A DNA stretch of 64,000 nt from Halapricum hydrolyticum (GCF_025517535.1 NZ_JAOPKC010000010.1:36700-100699), one strand, 5' to 3'. Numbered from the stretch's first letter, positions 41,313-50,939 are shown. Translations and numbers: made by a program. Notes: generated by a model not told the origin, from the sequence alone.

Positions 41313-42224
41313 ATGGCCGCTATCGAACTGAACGGTCTCACCAAGCGGTTCGGTGAGTCCGTGACAGCCCTCCGTGGAGTCGATCTCAGGGTGAACGAGG
41401 GGGAAGTGTTTGGCTTTCTCGGGCCGAACGGCGCGGGGAAGTCGACGACGATCAACATCCTCCTGGATTTTGTCCGCCCGACGTCGGGCACGGCCCGCGT
41501 GCTCGGTCTGGATGCACAGCACGATTCGCAGGAAGTGCGCCGCCGCACCGGGGTGCTCCCTGAAGGATACAAGGTGTACGACCGGCTAACGGCCCGCCAT
41601 CACCTCGAGTTCGTCATCGAGTCCAAGGAGACGAACGACGACCCCGAAGCAGTCCTCGAGCGCGTCGGACTGGCAGATGCGATCGATCGGAAAGCGGGCG
41701 ATTTCTCGAAGGGGATGAAACAGCGACTCACGCTCGGGATGGCGCTGGTCGGCGACCCCGACCTGCTGATCCTCGACGAGCCATCGACGGGGCTGGATCC
41801 CTCGGGCGTGCAGGACGTGCGACAGATCGTCAAGGAGGAAGCGTCCAACGGGACGACGGTATTTTTCTCCAGTCACATCCTTAGCCAGGTCGAGGCGGTG
41901 TGTGACCGGGTCGGTATCCTCCGCGACGGCGAACTGGTCGCTGTCGACACGGTCGACGGCCTGCGCGACGCGGCGGGGACACAGGCGACGCTCAGAGTCG
42001 TCGCTGACGGCGTCACCGACGGGGCGATCGACGCGGTTCAGTCGCTGTCGGGCGTTTCGAGCGTGACGTTCAGCGATGGCGTCCTGACGGCTTCGGTCGA
42101 CGACGGCGCGAAGATGGACGTCGTGACGACGCTCGAAGACCACGGCGCGAGCGTCTCGGACTTCGAGACGGAGGAAGCCTCGCTCGAAGAGCTGTTCATG
42201 GCGTACACGGGAGGTGGACAATGA
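41313..42224 (+). CDS. ABC-2 transporter ATP-binding protein (first pair)
   Basis: This 303-residue ATPase has Walker A GPNGAGKST, Q-loop PEGYKVYDRLT, signature FSKGMKQRLTLGMAL and Walker B LLILDEPSTGLD, followed by the H-switch in FSSHILSQVEAV. A 75-residue C-terminal domain (VDGLRDAAGTQATLRV onward) is typical of NatA/NosF-like exporters. It works with the permease whose ATG overlaps its stop. The next two genes repeat the arrangement. Confidence 0.92.
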   Translation: MAAIELNGLTKRFGESVTALRGVDLRVNEGEVFGFLGPNGAGKSTTINILLDFVRPTSGTARVLGLDAQHDSQEVRRRTGVLPEGYKVYDRLTARHHLEFVIESKETNDDPEAVLERVGLADAIDRKAGDFSKGMKQRLTLGMALVGDPDLLILDEPSTGLDPSGVQDVRQIVKEEASNGTTVFFSSHILSQVEAVCDRVGILRDGELVAVDTVDGLRDAAGTQATLRVVADGVTDGAIDAVQSLSGVSSVTFSDGVLTASVDDGAKMDVVTTLEDHGASVSDFETEEASLEELFMAYTGGGQ

Positions 42225-43057
42225 GCTGGGTAGCCGTCGCGCGCAAGGACTTCCGGGACGCGATCCGATCGCGGATGTTCTGGGCGCTGGCGATCGTCTT
42301 CGGGTTGCTCTCGGTCGGTCTCGGAGCGGCGTTCGGATATTACTCCGATCAATTTATCGAGAGTGTTCCGGGCAACCAACTGGGGGTCGGGCTGGTCTCG
42401 TTCGTGCAGAGCCCGATCACAATCTTCATCATGTTCGTCAGTGCAATCATCTGTCACAAGTCGATCGTCGGCGAGTGGGAGCAGGGCAGTCTGAAGCTCT
42501 TGCTGTCGCTGCCTCACACCCGGCTCGAGGTCATCACGGGCAAGATCGTCGGTCGGTCAGCCGTGCTCGCGGTCCCCGCGATCGCGTCGCTGGTGATCGG
42601 TCTCGGCGTCGGCGGGGCCCTGCTCGGAACCGTTCCGATCGTGCTCTCGGTGGAGTTCCTCGTGGCGATCCTCGTGTACATCGTGCTCTACGTGAGTATC
42701 TTCGTGGGACTGTCGGCAGTGACGCGTTCGTCGTCGCTGGCGGTTGCCGGCGCGATCGTGTTGATCGTCGTTCAGTTCTTCTGGGGTGCGATCGCCGCCG
42801 TCCTCACGATCGTCCTGGATCTGAGCGGGGACGCCGACTGGCTGTACATCTATCAGAGCCTGACGCCGAACGGCGCGTTCAACGAAGTGCTTAGTGCTAC
42901 CCTCGCGGCAACGACGGAATGGCCGGCGGCGACTGTCAGAGCCAACAACGTCGACGCCGTATACGCGACACCCGTGCTCGCGGCGTTGATCCTCTTGCTG
43001 TGGTTCGTCGTTCCAGTCGCACTCGGCTACTGGCGGTTCTCGAACGCAGACCTATAG
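42221..43057 (+). CDS. ABC-2 type permease (first pair)
   Basis: The 278-residue protein has six predicted helices and the NosY/ABC-2 opening MSWVAVARKDFRDAIRSRMFW, with a helix after KLLLSLPHTRLEVITGKIVGRSA. Its end (VPVALGYWRFSNADL) closely matches the end of the second permease in this cluster (LPVTLGYLKLRTADL). Translational coupling with the preceding ATPase is shown by the four-base overlap. It exports an unknown substrate. Confidence 0.88.
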   Translation: MSWVAVARKDFRDAIRSRMFWALAIVFGLLSVGLGAAFGYYSDQFIESVPGNQLGVGLVSFVQSPITIFIMFVSAIICHKSIVGEWEQGSLKLLLSLPHTRLEVITGKIVGRSAVLAVPAIASLVIGLGVGGALLGTVPIVLSVEFLVAILVYIVLYVSIFVGLSAVTRSSSLAVAGAIVLIVVQFFWGAIAAVLTIVLDLSGDADWLYIYQSLTPNGAFNEVLSATLAATTEWPAATVRANNVDAVYATPVLAALILLLWFVVPVALGYWRFSNADL

Positions 43058-43094
43058 GGAAATTTACTTCACTCGTCCCTCAGAAGGCGGCGGC

Positions 43095-44000
43095 ATGGCC
43101 GCGATCGAAATCAGTGGCGTCTCCAAACGGTTCGGTGACGTCACAGCCCTCCAGAATCTCGACCTCACGGTCGAAGAAGGCGAAGTGTTCGGCTTTCTCG
43201 GGCCAAACGGCGCGGGCAAGTCCACGACCATCGACATTCTGCTGGATCACGTCCGGCCTACAGTGGGATCTGCACAGGTGTTCGGCCACGATACACAGGC
43301 CGCGTCCGTGCCCGTTCGGGAGCGGACGGGTGTTCTCCCCGAAGGCTACGGCGCGCTCGGCCGGATGACCGGCCGCACGCACCTCGAATTCGCGCTCCAG
43401 GCGAAGCGTGCCGAAGGCGACCCGCAAGCGATTCTCGACCGCGTCGGGATCGCCGAAGCCGGTGATCGGCGGGTCGAAGACTACTCGAAGGGGATGAAAC
43501 AGCGACTCATGCTCGGGATGGCGCTGGCCGGTGACCCCGACCTGTTGATCCTCGACGAACCGACGACCGGGCTCGATCCCAACGGCGCACGACGGATGCG
43601 ACAGATCGTTCAGGCCGAGGCCGACCGCGGGACGACGGTGTTTTTCTCCAGTCACATCCTCGAACAGGTCGAGGCCGTCTGTGACCGGGTCGGTATCCTC
43701 AACCAGGGCGAACTGGTCGCCGTCGACACGATCGACGGGCTGCGTGAGGCCGCCGGCGCGACCGGCCAGCTTCACGTGACGATGTCGTCGATCCCCGACG
43801 GACTGGTCGAGACAATAGAGCAGCGCGGCGGCGTCACTAGCGTCGCCGTCGAAGGGACGACGCTCGCCGTCGGCTGTGAGAACGCCGCCAAGGGCGCGAT
43901 CGTCGCCGACTGCTACGAGGCCGGGACTGTCGAGAACGTCGAAACGAGCGAGACGTCCCTCGAAGATCTGTTCGTCTCCTACACGGGAGGTGAGAACTGA
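43095..44000 (+). CDS. ABC-2 transporter ATP-binding protein (second pair)
   Basis: The 301-residue ATPase shares the same motif order as the first ATPase in this cluster: Walker A GPNGAGKST, PEGYGALGRMTG, YSKGMKQRLMLGMAL, LLILDEPTTGLD and FSSHILEQVEAV. Identity is high over the core, indicating tandem gene duplication. Its stop overlaps the ATG of the following permease by one base. It starts 37 bases after the first permease, so all four genes look like one unit. Confidence 0.92.
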   Translation: MAAIEISGVSKRFGDVTALQNLDLTVEEGEVFGFLGPNGAGKSTTIDILLDHVRPTVGSAQVFGHDTQAASVPVRERTGVLPEGYGALGRMTGRTHLEFALQAKRAEGDPQAILDRVGIAEAGDRRVEDYSKGMKQRLMLGMALAGDPDLLILDEPTTGLDPNGARRMRQIVQAEADRGTTVFFSSHILEQVEAVCDRVGILNQGELVAVDTIDGLREAAGATGQLHVTMSSIPDGLVETIEQRGGVTSVAVEGTTLAVGCENAAKGAIVADCYEAGTVENVETSETSLEDLFVSYTGGEN

Positions 44001-44839
44001 TGAACCGCCTCCTCCAGATCACACGGAAGGACTTCACGGACGCAATCCGGGACCGACAGCTGTACGCCCTCGGGGCGCTGTTCCTGCTGGTCGGGCTCGG
44101 GATCGGATATCTCGCCGGTTCGAACGCCGAGACCGCGAGCGGCGTGGACGTGCCGCGGATCGGGCTGGGAGCGATGGCGTTTCTCGGATCGGTCGCGGCG
44201 ATCTCGATGTCGTACAACCAGATCGTCGGCAAGCGCGCCTCTGGTGAGCTTCGAGTGTTGCTCAGTCTCCCGTTCTCGCGGACGGAGGTCGTCTACGGGA
44301 CCTTCCTCGGGCGGCTGGCGCTGGTGGTCGCGATGACGACCGGCTCGATCGCCGTCGCGGGCGCGCTGGCCGCCGTGCTCGGCGCTCCCGTCTCCGGGAG
44401 CGCGTTGCTTGCGGCGATCGTCTTCGCCGCCGGATTGATGGCCGTGTTCGTCAGTCTCTCGATCGGACTCTCGGCAGGGTCTGTCAATACGACCCGCGCG
44501 GCCGCCGGCGCGTTCGGCCTGTTCATCGTCTTCCTGTTCCGGCTGTGGGAAGGTGTTCCGGTCGCAGTCCGATACGTGCTTAACGGCTTCTCGTTCCCGT
44601 CGGGACCGTCCCCGACCTGGGCGATGGTCTGGCGACAGATCCAGCCGATCGCCGCCGTCCGGAACGTGATCGCCGGCGTCGAACCGGACCTCACTGTCGC
44701 GCTCGTGGCGTACGCCCCCGGTCTCCCTGATGGCGAGCCCTACTACGTCGAACCGTGGTTCGGCGCGACGGTCGTGCTCGCGTGGATCGTCCTGCCGGTG
44801 ACGCTGGGCTATCTGAAACTCCGGACAGCCGACCTATAG
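44000..44839 (+). CDS. ABC-2 type permease (second pair)
   Basis: The 279-residue permease starts MNRLLQITRKDFTDAIRDRQ, has six membrane helices and contains the LRVLLSLPFSRTEVVYGTFLGRLA segment matching the first permease. It ends convergently with ligA, the two coding ends overlapping by six bases. The sequence differs more from the first permease than the ATPases differ from each other. Substrate unknown. Confidence 0.88.
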   Translation: MNRLLQITRKDFTDAIRDRQLYALGALFLLVGLGIGYLAGSNAETASGVDVPRIGLGAMAFLGSVAAISMSYNQIVGKRASGELRVLLSLPFSRTEVVYGTFLGRLALVVAMTTGSIAVAGALAAVLGAPVSGSALLAAIVFAAGLMAVFVSLSIGLSAGSVNTTRAAAGAFGLFIVFLFRLWEGVPVAVRYVLNGFSFPSGPSPTWAMVWRQIQPIAAVRNVIAGVEPDLTVALVAYAPGLPDGEPYYVEPWFGATVVLAWIVLPVTLGYLKLRTADL

Positions 44840-46921
44840 TACGTCGCGCTCTCCGAGCAGTTCCTCGAACGCCTCCTCGTCGATGATCGGTACTCCTTCG
44901 GCGTCGGCGTCATCGCGCTTTCGCTGTCCGGGGCTGTCACCGACGACGAGGTAGTCGGTGTTGCCCGAGACGCTGCTCGTGGCATTCCCACCGTGGGTCT
45001 CGACGAGGTCCTGCGCTTCGCTGCGCGTGTAATCCGCGAGCGTGCCCGTGAACACGAAAGTGAGTCCGTCGAGTTCGTCGCCGCCGGCAGTATCGGCCTC
45101 CTGTGGCGAGACGTGTTCGAGCAGTCGATCCAGCGTCTCCTGTGTCCGATCGCGCCCGAAGAACGTGACGATGCTGTCGGCGACTTCGGGGCCGACGTCG
45201 TCGACCGCCTGCAGGCGCTCCGCATCGCCAGCCTCGGCGATCTCCCGGAGCGCCTCGAACGTACCGAACTCCCGGGCGAGTCCGGCTGCGGTCGTCGAGC
45301 CGACGTCGGGAATCGACAGCGCCGCCAGAAAGTCCGCGAGCGGGGGCCGGCGACTGGCTTCGAGTTCCTCGACGAGGTTTTCCGCGCTTCTCCTCCCCCA
45401 GCCGTCGAGGTCGGCGAGCGCGTCGGCGTCCAGTTCGTAGAGGTCGGGAAGCGACTCGACCAGTCCCGCATCCAGCAGTTGCTCGACGCTGGCTTCGCCC
45501 AGTCCTTCGATATCGAGCCCGTCTCGGGAGGCGTAGTGGACGATCGCCCGTTCGAGCTGTGCCTCGCAGGTGAACCCGCCCGGACAGAACGCCATCGGAC
45601 CGTCGCGCTCGACCGGACTCCCGCAGACGGGGCACTCGTCGGGGAACGAGAAGGTCCCGTCGGCCCGCTTGTCGGTGACTTCGACGACCTGTGGAATGAC
45701 GTCGCCGGCCCGCTGGATCCGGACTTCGTCGCCGACGTCGACGCCGAGCCGGTCGATCTCTGCGGGGTTGTGCAGCGTCGCCCGCGAGACGGTGACGCCG
45801 CCGACCTCGGCCGGATCGAGCAGTGCGACGGGGGTCAGCCGACCCGTGCGGCCGACCTGGACGACGACGTCCCGGATCCGAGTGGTCTCCTTGCGGGCCG
45901 GGAACTTGTAGGCGAACGCCCACCGCGGCGCTCGCGAGGTCGAGCCCAGCAGCTCGCAGGCCGCGCGGTCGTCGACCTTGACGACGGTGCCGTCGATCTC
46001 GTAGTCGAGGTCGTCCCGGGCCTCGAGCAACCGATCGCGGTACTCTATCGCGGCCTCGATATCCCCGACGAGTTCGACCTCTCCGGAGACTCGCAGGCCC
46101 CACTCGGGGAACCGCTCGCACAGCTCCGACTGGGAGTCGAACGTGACACTCGCGTCGAGCACGCCGAAAAAGAAGATCGAGAGCGGCCGCTCGGCCGTGA
46201 TCGAAGGATCGAGTTGGCGCAGGCTGCCGGCGGCGGCATTGCGCGGATTGGCGAACGGCTCGTCGCCGCGTTCGACGCGCTCGCGGTTGTACTCGTTGAA
46301 CGCGTCCCGAGGCATGTAGACCTCGCCGCGCACAGCCAGATTGTCGGGGTAGTCACCGCGGAGGCGCTCGGGAACGGCTCCGATCGTCCGGACGTTCTCG
46401 GTGACGTCGTCGCCTTCCTCGCCGTCGCCGCGGGTTGCAGCCCGCTGATAGACGCCGTCCTCGTAGACGACCTCGATCGAGAGCCCGTCGAACTTGGGCT
46501 CGCAGTGATACTCGACCGACCTGTCGTAGCCCGCGTCGGCCAGTTCTCGGCGGACGCGTTCGTCGAAGGCCCGCACGTCCTCAGCGTCGCCGCTCTGTTC
46601 GATCGAGCGCATCGGCGCGACGTGTTCGACGGTCGCCAGTTCGTCGAGGGGTTCGCCCCCGACGCGTTGTGTCGGGCTGTCCCCGGTTTCCAGGTCGAAG
46701 GCGTCTTCGAGATCGCGCAGGCGAGCGAAGAGAGCGTCGTAGGTCCGATCGCCGACGACGGGGTCGTTGTCGACGTAGTAGCGGTAGTCGTGATAGCGGA
46801 TCGCCTCCCGAAGATCGGCGGCCTGCTCGCGGGCGCGCTCGGGATCGAGGTCCTCGACCGACTCGAAGTCGGTCGGCGGCTCCTCGACGTAGGGGTTGTC
46901 CGGCGGCTCGGCGTCTGGCAT
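44834..46921 (-). CDS. ligA: NAD-dependent DNA ligase LigA
   Basis: The 695-residue enzyme seals nicks using NAD. Domains in order are Ia (YHDYRYYVDNDPVVGDRTYD), the nucleotidyltransferase with active Lys in CEPKFDGLSIEVVY, an OB fold, a four-Cys zinc finger (CPVCGSPVERDG to GGFTCE), a helix-hairpin-helix array (LADLDGWGRRSAENLV, IPDVGSTTAAGLA, DDVGPEVADSIVTF) and a C-terminal BRCT domain (DGLTFVFTGTLADYTR). Length is normal. The ATG at 46921 is used; upstream codons belong to the toxin-antitoxin remnant. Confidence 0.95.
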   Translation of the reverse strand: MPDAEPPDNPYVEEPPTDFESVEDLDPERAREQAADLREAIRYHDYRYYVDNDPVVGDRTYDALFARLRDLEDAFDLETGDSPTQRVGGEPLDELATVEHVAPMRSIEQSGDAEDVRAFDERVRRELADAGYDRSVEYHCEPKFDGLSIEVVYEDGVYQRAATRGDGEEGDDVTENVRTIGAVPERLRGDYPDNLAVRGEVYMPRDAFNEYNRERVERGDEPFANPRNAAAGSLRQLDPSITAERPLSIFFFGVLDASVTFDSQSELCERFPEWGLRVSGEVELVGDIEAAIEYRDRLLEARDDLDYEIDGTVVKVDDRAACELLGSTSRAPRWAFAYKFPARKETTRIRDVVVQVGRTGRLTPVALLDPAEVGGVTVSRATLHNPAEIDRLGVDVGDEVRIQRAGDVIPQVVEVTDKRADGTFSFPDECPVCGSPVERDGPMAFCPGGFTCEAQLERAIVHYASRDGLDIEGLGEASVEQLLDAGLVESLPDLYELDADALADLDGWGRRSAENLVEELEASRRPPLADFLAALSIPDVGSTTAAGLAREFGTFEALREIAEAGDAERLQAVDDVGPEVADSIVTFFGRDRTQETLDRLLEHVSPQEADTAGGDELDGLTFVFTGTLADYTRSEAQDLVETHGGNATSSVSGNTDYLVVGDSPGQRKRDDADAEGVPIIDEEAFEELLGERDVL

Positions 46922-46953
46922 GCCCGAGTACGCGGTCGCCGAGAGAAAGAAGG

Positions 46954-47248
46954 CTACGGAATCGTCCACAACTGTCTGCGTGCGCCGCGTGCGAGTGCGA
47001 TCCCGGCGATCATCGCTTGGATCGGTCCGTGGGCCACATCCGCGAGTTCACGCCCTCGCGACACGCTCGCGATCGCCCTCGCAGCCGGTCGGCCTCGTCT
47101 TCTTCCAGCAACCCGACAAGCCCATGCAGCGGGTGCTTGTCGTCTCCGAGGAGTCGGCCGATGGCGTCGCTGAAATTCTCGCTCTCGTCTTTGGCCCTCC
47201 GCAATCGTTCGTATTTTCCCCATCGAAGCTAATCGTCCTGCTGGCCAT
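46954..47248 (-). pseudogene. VapB-type antitoxin remnant with PIN-toxin trace
   Basis: The ATG at 47248 opens MASRTISFDGEN, the usual start of a haloarchaeal VapB antitoxin, but one missing base then throws the frame. The next frame continues YERLRRAKDESENFSDAIGR then LLGDDKHPLHGLVGLLEEDE, the rest of VapB. A third frame near the end holds GPIQAMIAGIALARGAR, like the last active-site region of a VapC PIN toxin. Most of the toxin is deleted. The pair is decayed and should not be active. Confidence 0.7.
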
Positions 47249-47310
47249 CCGTGCGCCCCTATTTCCGTATTCTTCGTATATGAAATTAGATAGGAAGTCC
47301 GTCTGTCGGC

Positions 47311-48420
47311 CTACAGTCCGGCGACGTCCTCGATGGCGTCGGTCAGTTCCTTGACGCTCTCGACGGTGTGTTCGCCCATGTGACCGATGCGGAACGTCTC
47401 CTCGCCGATCGACCCGTAGCCGTTCGAGAAGACCAGGTCGTACTTTTCGGAGACTGCCTCGATGGTTGCGGCGACGTCGATCCCCTGGGTGTTCTCGACG
47501 GCCGTGACCGTCTGAGAGCGATATCCCTCCTCGGCGTAGAGGCCGAAGTGCTCGCGGGCCCACTCGCGGGTGTACTCGGCCATCTCTTGATGGCGCTGGT
47601 CGCGAGCCTTGTGGCCTTCATCGAGCATGTGTTTCATCTGCTTGCGGTAGGCCAGCATGAGCGGAATGGCGGGCGTCGAGTGGGTCTGGCCCTTGCGATC
47701 GTAGTAGTCGAGACATCGCTGGAAGCCGCCGTACCACGACGCCGAATCCTTCTCGCGCTCGCGCTCGTAGGCGTCCTCGCTGACGGTCGTGATCGCGAGT
47801 CCCGGCGGCATGGCGAAGGCCTTCTGGGAGGAGGTGAACAGCGCGTCGATGTTATGTTCCTCAGGGACGACGTAATCGCCGCCCAGACAGGAGATCGCGT
47901 CGACGACGAAGTACGTGTCGGGGTACTCGCCCAGCAGGTCGCCGACCTCCTCGACAGGGTTGCGCACGCCGGTCGAGGTCTCGTTCATCACCATGCCGAC
48001 GGCGTCGTAGCCGTCGTCGCTCTCTTCGAGTGCGGCCCTGACGTCCTCGGGTTTGACCGCGTTGCCCCACTCGTACTCGATTCGATCAACGTCTTTGCCC
48101 AGGCGCTCGGCGACGTTGGCCTGGCGCTCGCTGAACGCGCCGGACGTCGGGACGAGCATGCGGTCCTCGACGAGATTCAGCGTCGTTGCCTCCCAGAACT
48201 CCGTGCCGGAGGCCGTGAGCACGATCACGTCCTGGTCGGTATCGAGGAACTCCCTGGTGTCCTCGACGATCGTCGTGTAGAGGTCGGTCATCCGGTCCAT
48301 GCGGTGGCCGAACATCGGCTCGGCCATCGCTTCGATGACGTCCTCGCGCACTTCGGTCGGGCCGGGCAGATACAGCGTCTTCTCGGGGTAATCGTCGGTA
48401 TATTCTCGTTTTTCGGTCAC
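47311..48420 (-). CDS. Class V aminotransferase (alanine-glyoxylate / serine-pyruvate type)
   Basis: The 369-residue PLP enzyme starts with LYLPGPTEVREDVIEAMAEP, the family opening, and carries SGTEFWEATTLNL, FVVDAISCLGGDY and the PLP lysine in FTSSQKAFAMPPGLA. These fit alanine-glyoxylate or serine-pyruvate aminotransferases, which act in glycine/serine metabolism; a role as archaeal phosphoserine aminotransferase is possible. The GTG at 48420 (MTEKREYTDD) is chosen; a longer GTG start at 48447 adds nine less acidic residues. Confidence 0.9.
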   Translation of the reverse strand: MTEKREYTDDYPEKTLYLPGPTEVREDVIEAMAEPMFGHRMDRMTDLYTTIVEDTREFLDTDQDVIVLTASGTEFWEATTLNLVEDRMLVPTSGAFSERQANVAERLGKDVDRIEYEWGNAVKPEDVRAALEESDDGYDAVGMVMNETSTGVRNPVEEVGDLLGEYPDTYFVVDAISCLGGDYVVPEEHNIDALFTSSQKAFAMPPGLAITTVSEDAYEREREKDSASWYGGFQRCLDYYDRKGQTHSTPAIPLMLAYRKQMKHMLDEGHKARDQRHQEMAEYTREWAREHFGLYAEEGYRSQTVTAVENTQGIDVAATIEAVSEKYDLVFSNGYGSIGEETFRIGHMGEHTVESVKELTDAIEDVAGL

Positions 48421-48552
48421 CGGAAACCACCTTGTCGGTATCAGCACGGTCGCAGTGAACTGGCATGGTAGTTTTGATCCTGATCTGGGGGTTCGATCGC
48501 ACCTCTCGGCGGCGCCGATAGCACTAACTGGTGGGCGCGTCCCTACGTGGGT

Positions 48553-49785
48553 ATGGACTCACTCCCTATCGCGATTGTCTATGGGCTCTACCTGGGGGTG
48601 TTGACCGGGATCATCCCGGCGCTGGTTTCGGGTGTGCTCGGCTTCCTGTTCAAATACGTGACCGGTGTGACGCTCCCGGGGTTCGGTGTCGTCGTGCTGG
48701 CGGTCGCGCTGGCCGGGATCAACGGCGGCCTGCTCGCGCTGGCGGATCCGACGATCCTCGCCTCCGCGAACGCGCCGACGGTCACGACCGGACTGCTCAT
48801 CGTGATGATGATGTCGCTGTACGCTCACGCCAAGGGCGACCAGCTCGGTGCGTCGGTCCCGCGCCGACTCTCGCTGCGCGCGCTCGGCGAGCGGACGCTT
48901 TCGGCGGATCTCGTCGAGGTCGTGGGCGGACGAAACGAAGTCCGGATCCGCGTGACCGGTGATGTCGCCGACATCGAGGGATACCCGCCGCTGCCGGAGC
49001 ACCTCCGAGCAGCGATACGGGACAGCGACTGGCGGTTGCCCGCGGACCTGCAGGTCTCGGAACTGGAGACGCGGCTGGCCGAACGCCTCCGGACCGAGTT
49101 CGAACTCGGTGACGTGTCGGTCTCGATCGACAAATCGGGAGGCGCGAGCGTCGCGGCCGCGCCGCCGTTCTCGGGGCTGTCACGACGGCTCGACGGGAAT
49201 CAGCGAGCAGTCTCGGTGAACGCGCTCGTGCCGACCGGGCTGGCTCGTGGCGACAGCGTGACGGCAGTCACGCCAGAGGAACGCGTTCGCGGCGAGGTCG
49301 TCAGCGCCAGCTCGACGCGGCCCGGATCTGACGAGGAGGCGCCACCTCCAATCGAGGGGGGACAGGTCGTTGCCGAGACGCCGGCCGAACCGGCACCGGC
49401 GCGCGCGCCGACGACCAGCGGCGGGGACGGACAGGTAACACTCGCAGTCGCCAGATCCGACGTGGAGACGCTCTTGCGCGCCGACGGCGCGACGGTGATC
49501 GTCGAATCCCGCGGTGTCCGCCGCGAGTACGAAGTACTCTCATTGCTACGTCGGGCCGGAAAGCGGTTCCGCCGGTTGACGGTCCGACCCGGGAGTGAAC
49601 TCGACGGTGTCACGCTCGCCGGGGCGAACGTTCGAGGGCGCTACGAGGTCGCCGTGCTGGCCGTCCGGACGGGTGGCGGCTGGCAGTTCTCACCGAAGGG
49701 GACCCGACAACTCGCGGCGGGTGACGAACTGTTCGCCGTGGGATCGGGGGACGCGCTCGATCGGTTCGGAGAGGTGGTAACATGA
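48553..49785 (+). CDS. Membrane protein with C-terminal TrkA-C domain (first of pair)
   Basis: The 410-residue protein has three N-terminal helices (LPIAIVYGLYLGVLTGIIPA, FGVVVLAVALAGINGGLLA, TTGLLIVMMMSLYAHA) and a soluble part with two alpha/beta regions. The last 65 residues read as a TrkA-C/RCK-C domain: FRRLTVRPGSELDGVTLAGA, then VAVLAVRTGGGWQFSPKG and GDELFAVGSG. RCK-C domains bind ligands such as nucleotides and gate potassium channels or transporters, but no channel pore is present. Stop overlaps the next start by four bases. Confidence 0.85.
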   Translation: MDSLPIAIVYGLYLGVLTGIIPALVSGVLGFLFKYVTGVTLPGFGVVVLAVALAGINGGLLALADPTILASANAPTVTTGLLIVMMMSLYAHAKGDQLGASVPRRLSLRALGERTLSADLVEVVGGRNEVRIRVTGDVADIEGYPPLPEHLRAAIRDSDWRLPADLQVSELETRLAERLRTEFELGDVSVSIDKSGGASVAAAPPFSGLSRRLDGNQRAVSVNALVPTGLARGDSVTAVTPEERVRGEVVSASSTRPGSDEEAPPPIEGGQVVAETPAEPAPARAPTTSGGDGQVTLAVARSDVETLLRADGATVIVESRGVRREYEVLSLLRRAGKRFRRLTVRPGSELDGVTLAGANVRGRYEVAVLAVRTGGGWQFSPKGTRQLAAGDELFAVGSGDALDRFGEVVT

Positions 49786-50939
49786 ACGTACTGCAACTCG
49801 TGTTCGCCGACGTGGCCGGACCGCTCGGCAGGATCGCGGGACTCGCAGTCGTCGCCGGCCTGGCTGCAGCAGTCTCCGCGCTGGGGTATCGCTGGTACGT
49901 GACACAGCGTGCGCCGACGGGAGCGATCGTCCTGGTCGGACTCGGCGTCGTCGCGGCGTATCTCAACACGCAGACGGCGCTCGGGCAGGTGATCGACGGC
50001 GCGGCGACGGTCAGTCTCGCGGCCGCGGCGTTCAACATCGGTGCCGTCATCGCGAGTGCGGGAGCCAGCGTCGTCGGCCACCGGGCAGGCGATCGAATGG
50101 GTGTGACCCTGCTTTCGCGAAGCGGGATGGAGACGCTCGACGACCTGACGCGGGTCGTCAGAGCGGGCGGACGGGTCATCACGGTCGAACTCCCCGACGA
50201 GATCGACGACATCGTCGGCTACGAGCCGGTCGATCCGGAGACGAAAGAAGCACTTGCTGGACAGTCGCTGCTCTTCCCGCGGGGACTCACGGTGGCACAG
50301 CTCCGAGAGCGGCTGGTCGCCCGCCTCAAGGCCGACTATGGTATCGGCCACGTCGATATCGAACTCGACGACGGGACGGCCACGCACCTCGCAGTCGGTC
50401 GCCGAATCGCGGGTCTCGGTCCCACGTTACCTCCCGAGAGCGTCGCGATGGCGATCCGGGCGGACCCATCCTACGCGGCCGGGCCCGGCGACCTCGTCCA
50501 GATCTGGTCCGGAGACGGAACCCGGCGGCGTTGTAATGCTGAACTCCGAGCGACGTCGGGTGAGGTCGTGACCGTCGCGGTCGACGCCGCCGACGTGGCA
50601 AAACTCGATCCCGACGAGCGCTACCGGCTGGTCACCCTCGCGACCGACGCCCGTCCGGATCGGGAGTTCGTCTCGCTGCTGCGGGCGGCTGACGAGACGA
50701 TGGGCGTCGTCGAGATCGACCCCGAGGGCGCGCTGGCTGGAACGCCGGTCGGTGCGCTCGACGTCACGGTCGTCGCCGTGGTTCCGGCCGGTTCCGACGG
50801 CGGTATCGAGACGCTTCCGTCTCGTGATCGTGTCCTCGATAGCGGCGAATCGATCTACGTCATTGCGGCGCCCGACGAACTCCGTGCTGTCGAGATTGCG
50901 GCGGCCGCCCGCGCGGCGCCGAACACCGGGCCGTCGTGA
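49782..50939 (+). CDS. Membrane protein with C-terminal TrkA-C-like domain (second of pair)
   Basis: The 385-residue protein repeats the plan of its upstream neighbour: three N-terminal helices (LGRIAGLAVVAGLAAAV, GAIVLVGLGVVAAYL, AAAFNIGAVIASAGA), two soluble modules and a final RCK-C-like region (VVEIDPEGALAGTPVGALDV to SIYVIAAPDELRAVEI). The four-base overlap with the preceding gene suggests an obligate pair, perhaps a heteromeric complex. No pore or NAD-binding TrkA-N domain is visible, so the function is unknown. Confidence 0.85.
   Translation: MNVLQLVFADVAGPLGRIAGLAVVAGLAAAVSALGYRWYVTQRAPTGAIVLVGLGVVAAYLNTQTALGQVIDGAATVSLAAAAFNIGAVIASAGASVVGHRAGDRMGVTLLSRSGMETLDDLTRVVRAGGRVITVELPDEIDDIVGYEPVDPETKEALAGQSLLFPRGLTVAQLRERLVARLKADYGIGHVDIELDDGTATHLAVGRRIAGLGPTLPPESVAMAIRADPSYAAGPGDLVQIWSGDGTRRRCNAELRATSGEVVTVAVDAADVAKLDPDERYRLVTLATDARPDREFVSLLRAADETMGVVEIDPEGALAGTPVGALDVTVVAVVPAGSDGGIETLPSRDRVLDSGESIYVIAAPDELRAVEIAAAARAAPNTGPS

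Noticed and set aside
44993..47173. 726-residue plus-strand frame over ligA
   Set aside because: Antisense shadow of ligA, which shows complete ligase domains.
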